DNA from: an uncultured Clostridia bacterium
Lineage (GTDB): Bacteria > Bacillota > Clostridia > Lachnospirales > CAMVHY01
Length of the DNA stretch: 7,854 nt
Assembly (NCBI GenBank): GCA_946415665.1
Contig: CAMKTI010000081.1
Location: forward strand, 1-7,854
Reading direction: 5' to 3'
The notes under the pieces were generated by a model that saw nothing but the letters and a program-made list of their open reading frames with translations, was not told the origin of the DNA and made no database searches. Positions 5,798 through 7,854 of this stretch are shown piece after piece. The translations under genes were made by a program, and so were the position numbers. Each line of letters starts with the position of its first letter. Within the stretch, counting starts at the first letter, position 1.

Positions 5798-6973
5798 ATG
5801 CAGACTCCTAATTCGTTTCGAACGCACATTGCAATTTTTGGCAAGCCCAATTCTGGAAAATCATCTTTGATGAATAAAATTACCAAACAAAATATTTCGA
5901 TTGTTTCGCCTGTTGAGGGGACAACAACTGACCCTGTAAAAAAAGCTATGGAAATAAATAATCTCGGACCATGTTTATTTATTGATACAGCCGGAATTAA
6001 TGATGTGAGTTGTCTTGGCAATTTACGAAACAAAAAAACTTTGGAAATTATAAATCAAATCGATATGGCAATCATTTTGATAAATGAACTTGACTTCGAA
6101 GAAGAATTTGAATTTATAAAAAAAATTCACGATGTGCCAAAAGTAATCGTGATTAATAAAATCGATGTCTTAGGACAAAGTTATTTAAACAAACTTGAAA
6201 CAAAAATTTTTGAGAAGATAAATTTAAAACCTATAAAAATTAGTGCCCAAGAAAATATAAATATCGACACACTGATAAATAATCTAGTAAAAATAAAACC
6301 ATATCAAGAAACGAGTATTGTTGGCGATTTAATTAATCATGGTGATTCTGTTTTGCTCGTTATGCCACAAGATATTCAAGCGCCTCAAGGAAGGTTAATT
6401 TTACCGCAAGTTCAAATTATTCGCGATTTGCTTGATAATAAAGCAATAGTTACATGTGTGACAAAAGAAAATTTTTTAGATGCGCTTAAAATCCTGAATC
6501 AAAATTTAAAGTTAATAATAACTGATTCACAGATTTTTAATTTTATTGCTGAATACAAACCAAAAGATATAAAAATGACTTCGTTTTCGATTTTGTTAGC
6601 GCGTTGTAAAGGAGATATAAAAGAATTAAAAAAAGGTGCTGATTATATCGATAAATTGAAACCTGATTCAAAAATTTTAATTGCCGAAGCATGTACACAT
6701 GTTCCACTTGATGAAGATATTGGTCGTATAAAAATTCCAAGATTGCTAAAAAATTATTTGGGCTTTGATTTAAAAATAGAATTTTCGCGCGGCAATAATT
6801 TTCCGGAAGATCTAACCCAATATGCTTTAGTAATTCATTGTGGTGCCTGTATGTTTAATAAAAAATTTATGCTTTCTCGTATAAATCAAGCCAAAAAACA
6901 AAATATAAATATAACTAATTACGGACTTGCAATCGCAAAGTTAAATCACATGATCGATAAGATTTATTTTTAA
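5798..6973 (+). CDS. hydF: [FeFe]-hydrogenase maturation GTPase HydF
   Basis: A 391-aa scaffold protein on which the 2Fe subcluster of the H-cluster is built by HydE and HydG before transfer to HydA. The N-terminal GTPase domain has G1 GKPNSGKS (15-22), G2 GTTTDP (41-46), G3 DTAG (63-66) and G4 NKID (120-123). A dimerisation domain follows. The C-terminal iron-sulfur domain has CTH (C299, H301), DEDIGRIKIPR and HCGACMFN (C348, C351), so the expected cluster ligands are all present. The start ATG 5798 matches the usual family N-terminus; an adjacent in-frame TTG (5795) is closer to the GGGGGGA site (5777-5783) and cannot be excluded. It is transcribed after minE, and hydE, hydG and hydA are not in the window. 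An anaerobic, hydrogen-metabolising host is implied. Confidence 0.95.
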   Translation: MQTPNSFRTHIAIFGKPNSGKSSLMNKITKQNISIVSPVEGTTTDPVKKAMEINNLGPCLFIDTAGINDVSCLGNLRNKKTLEIINQIDMAIILINELDFEEEFEFIKKIHDVPKVIVINKIDVLGQSYLNKLETKIFEKINLKPIKISAQENINIDTLINNLVKIKPYQETSIVGDLINHGDSVLLVMPQDIQAPQGRLILPQVQIIRDLLDNKAIVTCVTKENFLDALKILNQNLKLIITDSQIFNFIAEYKPKDIKMTSFSILLARCKGDIKELKKGADYIDKLKPDSKILIAEACTHVPLDEDIGRIKIPRLLKNYLGFDLKIEFSRGNNFPEDLTQYALVIHCGACMFNKKFMLSRINQAKKQNINITNYGLAIAKLNHMIDKIYF

Positions 6974-7007
6974 AAAAGATTTGCTAAATTAAGCAAGTCT
7001 TTTTTTA
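6973..7007 (+). terminator. Rho-independent terminator after hydF
   Basis: A 13-bp stem, AAAAAGATTTGCT (6973-6985) with AGCAAGTCTTTTT (6992-7004), has one G-U pair and a six-base loop AAATTA, with a T-run to 7007. It starts at the last base of the hydF stop codon and closes the minD-minE-hydF operon. Confidence 0.9.
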
Positions 7008-7040
7008 TGTTCAATCATTTGTTGTAACCGTTTGTTTTTT

Positions 7041-7756
7041 AGATGCTGTCTACACAAAAGAAAATAGAAAAAAGAGAAATAAGTTATAAAATAAAATATA
7101 ATGGAGAAAAATAAAAAAGAAGCAAAAATTAAAATAAATAGAAGAATGTATCATAAATTTGATATAAGTGATATAGATTAGTAGCTAGTAGAACCACGCT
7201 TGATAGGCCGATCTTGACAGCATGAAAACATAGCCAGAGATAATCGAAAGTTTATCAATGCGGTTGTTTGAACACTCAAAACATGATTTCCATGTAGGAT
7301 TTACTGTCTAATTATGGAAAGTGGTATACGATGCATAAAAGATTTTTGAGGTGGGCGAAAAAATGGAATGTGGGAGCATTTGTTTGAAGTTTTGAACAAG
7401 AATACTGAGCTTTAAAAAACGCATGGTGATGGCGGATTCGAGTTACATGAGAATTTATATCGCTACTGGCGCAAAAAATGTCAACCAAGATATAGTTCGC
7501 ACAAAAGGTTTAATCCGAAAATCCACATAGTAGTAGACCTCAAAGGAAGAGCGATCAATCTAAAAACAACCGCGGAAACAACGGCGGATTGTAGTGTTGC
7601 GCTGGATTTGATAAAAACAATTAAGCTTGGTATTGGCGTGGCATTGTTACACGTTATTTTGAAACTTTTATCGCTTTCCGTGCTTCTTTTTTGTTCGTTC
7701 TATTTGCATATCTTTTGCTTATTTTTAATTTTTTTGTTACCGTACACCTTTTCTAA
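7041..7756 (+). mobile_element. IS5-family element, internally deleted and decayed (copy C)
   Basis: The left end is TTAGATGCTGTCTACACAAA (from 7041), followed by a 60-base leader to the transposase start at 7101. The leader is shared almost base for base with copy D at 7783. The element contains a broken transposase gene whose middle is missing, so it is shorter than a complete IS5-family element. The right end is uncertain. Homology ends with the transposase stop at 7754-7756, and the bases TTTTGTTACCGTACACC (about 7730-7747) vaguely resemble a degenerate terminal repeat. Confidence 0.7.
7101..7756 (+). pseudogene. IS5-family transposase pseudogene of copy C
   Basis: ATG 7101 opens with MEKNKKEAKIKINRRMYHKF. 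TAG TAG (7179-7184) then breaks the frame, after which LVEPRLIGRS and RDNRKFINAVV are followed by stops where Trp and Gly are expected (TGA 7269 and TGA 7284). The frame shifts to SNYGKWYTMHKRFLRWAKK, then to GMWEHLFEVLNKNTE, then from 7423 to VMADSSYMR (first catalytic Asp), IATGAKNVNQDIVRTKG, and from 7509 to NPKIHIVVDLKGRAINLKTT. This is the order of the N-terminal and central parts of IS5-family transposases. After DLIKTI (about 7626) the text jumps to a C-terminal piece in another frame, WRGIVTRYFETFIAF and FVLFAYLLLIFNFFV, ending at TAA 7754-7756. The DRAY and YKQRNxIER regions are absent. Confidence 0.75.
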
Positions 7757-7782
7757 AATTATTTCCTTTTAAAGAATTCTGT

Positions 7783-7854
7783 TTAGATACTGTCTACACA
7801 AAGAAGATGAAAAGAGAAATAAACCATAAAATAAAGTGTAATGGAGAAAAATAA
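7783..7854 (+). mobile_element. IS5-family element, left end (copy D), continues past the window
   Basis: TTAGATACTGTCTACACAAA at 7783 is a terminal repeat followed by the same leader as in copy C with small differences. ATG 7841 starts a transposase reading MEKN in the last 14 bases. It has the same orientation as copy C, about 26 bp after the apparent end of that copy. Whether it is intact cannot be told here. Confidence 0.75.
7841..7854 (+). CDS. IS5-family transposase, first codons only (copy D)
   Basis: Only ATG GAG AAA AAT and two further bases are in the window. The call rests on identity with the leader and start of the transposase pseudogene at 7101. Confidence 0.5.

Noticed and set aside
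7005..7040. Possible gene start between the hydF terminator and IS copy C
   Set aside because: Only about 35 bases with no frame or signal; it is the insertion flank.
7179..7286. TGA at Trp positions in the copy C transposase, suggesting UGA read as Trp
   Set aside because: Intact genes in the window use TGG for Trp and TGA as stop (tdk, minE). Copy C also has TAG stops and frameshifts, so this is decay.

Overview
The window is strongly AT-rich with purine-rich Shine-Dalgarno sites (GGAGGTG, AGGGGGA), TTGACA-type promoters and short stem-U-tract terminators. Together with minD/minE and the [FeFe]-hydrogenase maturase gene hydF, this points to a low-GC anaerobic Firmicute or a close relative, possibly Clostridia or Negativicutes. 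The genus cannot be told from the sequence. TGG is the normal Trp codon and TGA ends real genes, so the code is standard. Decayed insertion sequences suggest a genome with considerable IS load.

Layout. (1) 1-242: 3' end of a decayed IS5-family element on the + strand. (2) 357-2484: an apparent operon of a DAACS-family amino-acid:cation symporter, thymidine kinase (tdk) and ribosomal protein L28 (rpmB), closed by a perfect 11-bp terminator. (3) 2576-3968: a self-contained unit with a near-consensus promoter, a small palindrome at the expected +1, a 409-aa protein I do not recognise, and its own terminator. (4) 3969-4500: a junk-like stretch holding a possible 17-codon minus-strand ORF, a decayed piece of a second copy of the 409-aa gene family, and the 3' part of a second IS5-family element on the minus strand. 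(5) 4548-7007: a promoter, minD, minE and hydF in one tight operon, closed by a terminator. (6) 7041-7854: an internally deleted, frameshifted IS5-family element, followed by the left end of another in the same orientation that runs off the window.

How the parts relate. MinD and MinE form the oscillator that positions the division septum; minC is not in the window. HydF is the scaffold GTPase for the [FeFe]-hydrogenase 2Fe subcluster; its partners HydE, HydG and HydA are not here. The two IS remnants at 1-242 and 4196-4489 are inverted relative to each other, with their 3' ends facing inwards. They bracket the symporter-tdk-rpmB-orf409 segment, which could be an invertible or formerly composite-transposon-like block.

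The best candidates for something undescribed are the 409-aa gene family (one intact copy with its own regulated-looking promoter, one IS-broken copy) and the A9 tract at which both IS copies change frame in the same way. I see no CRISPR array, tRNA, rRNA or defence system.
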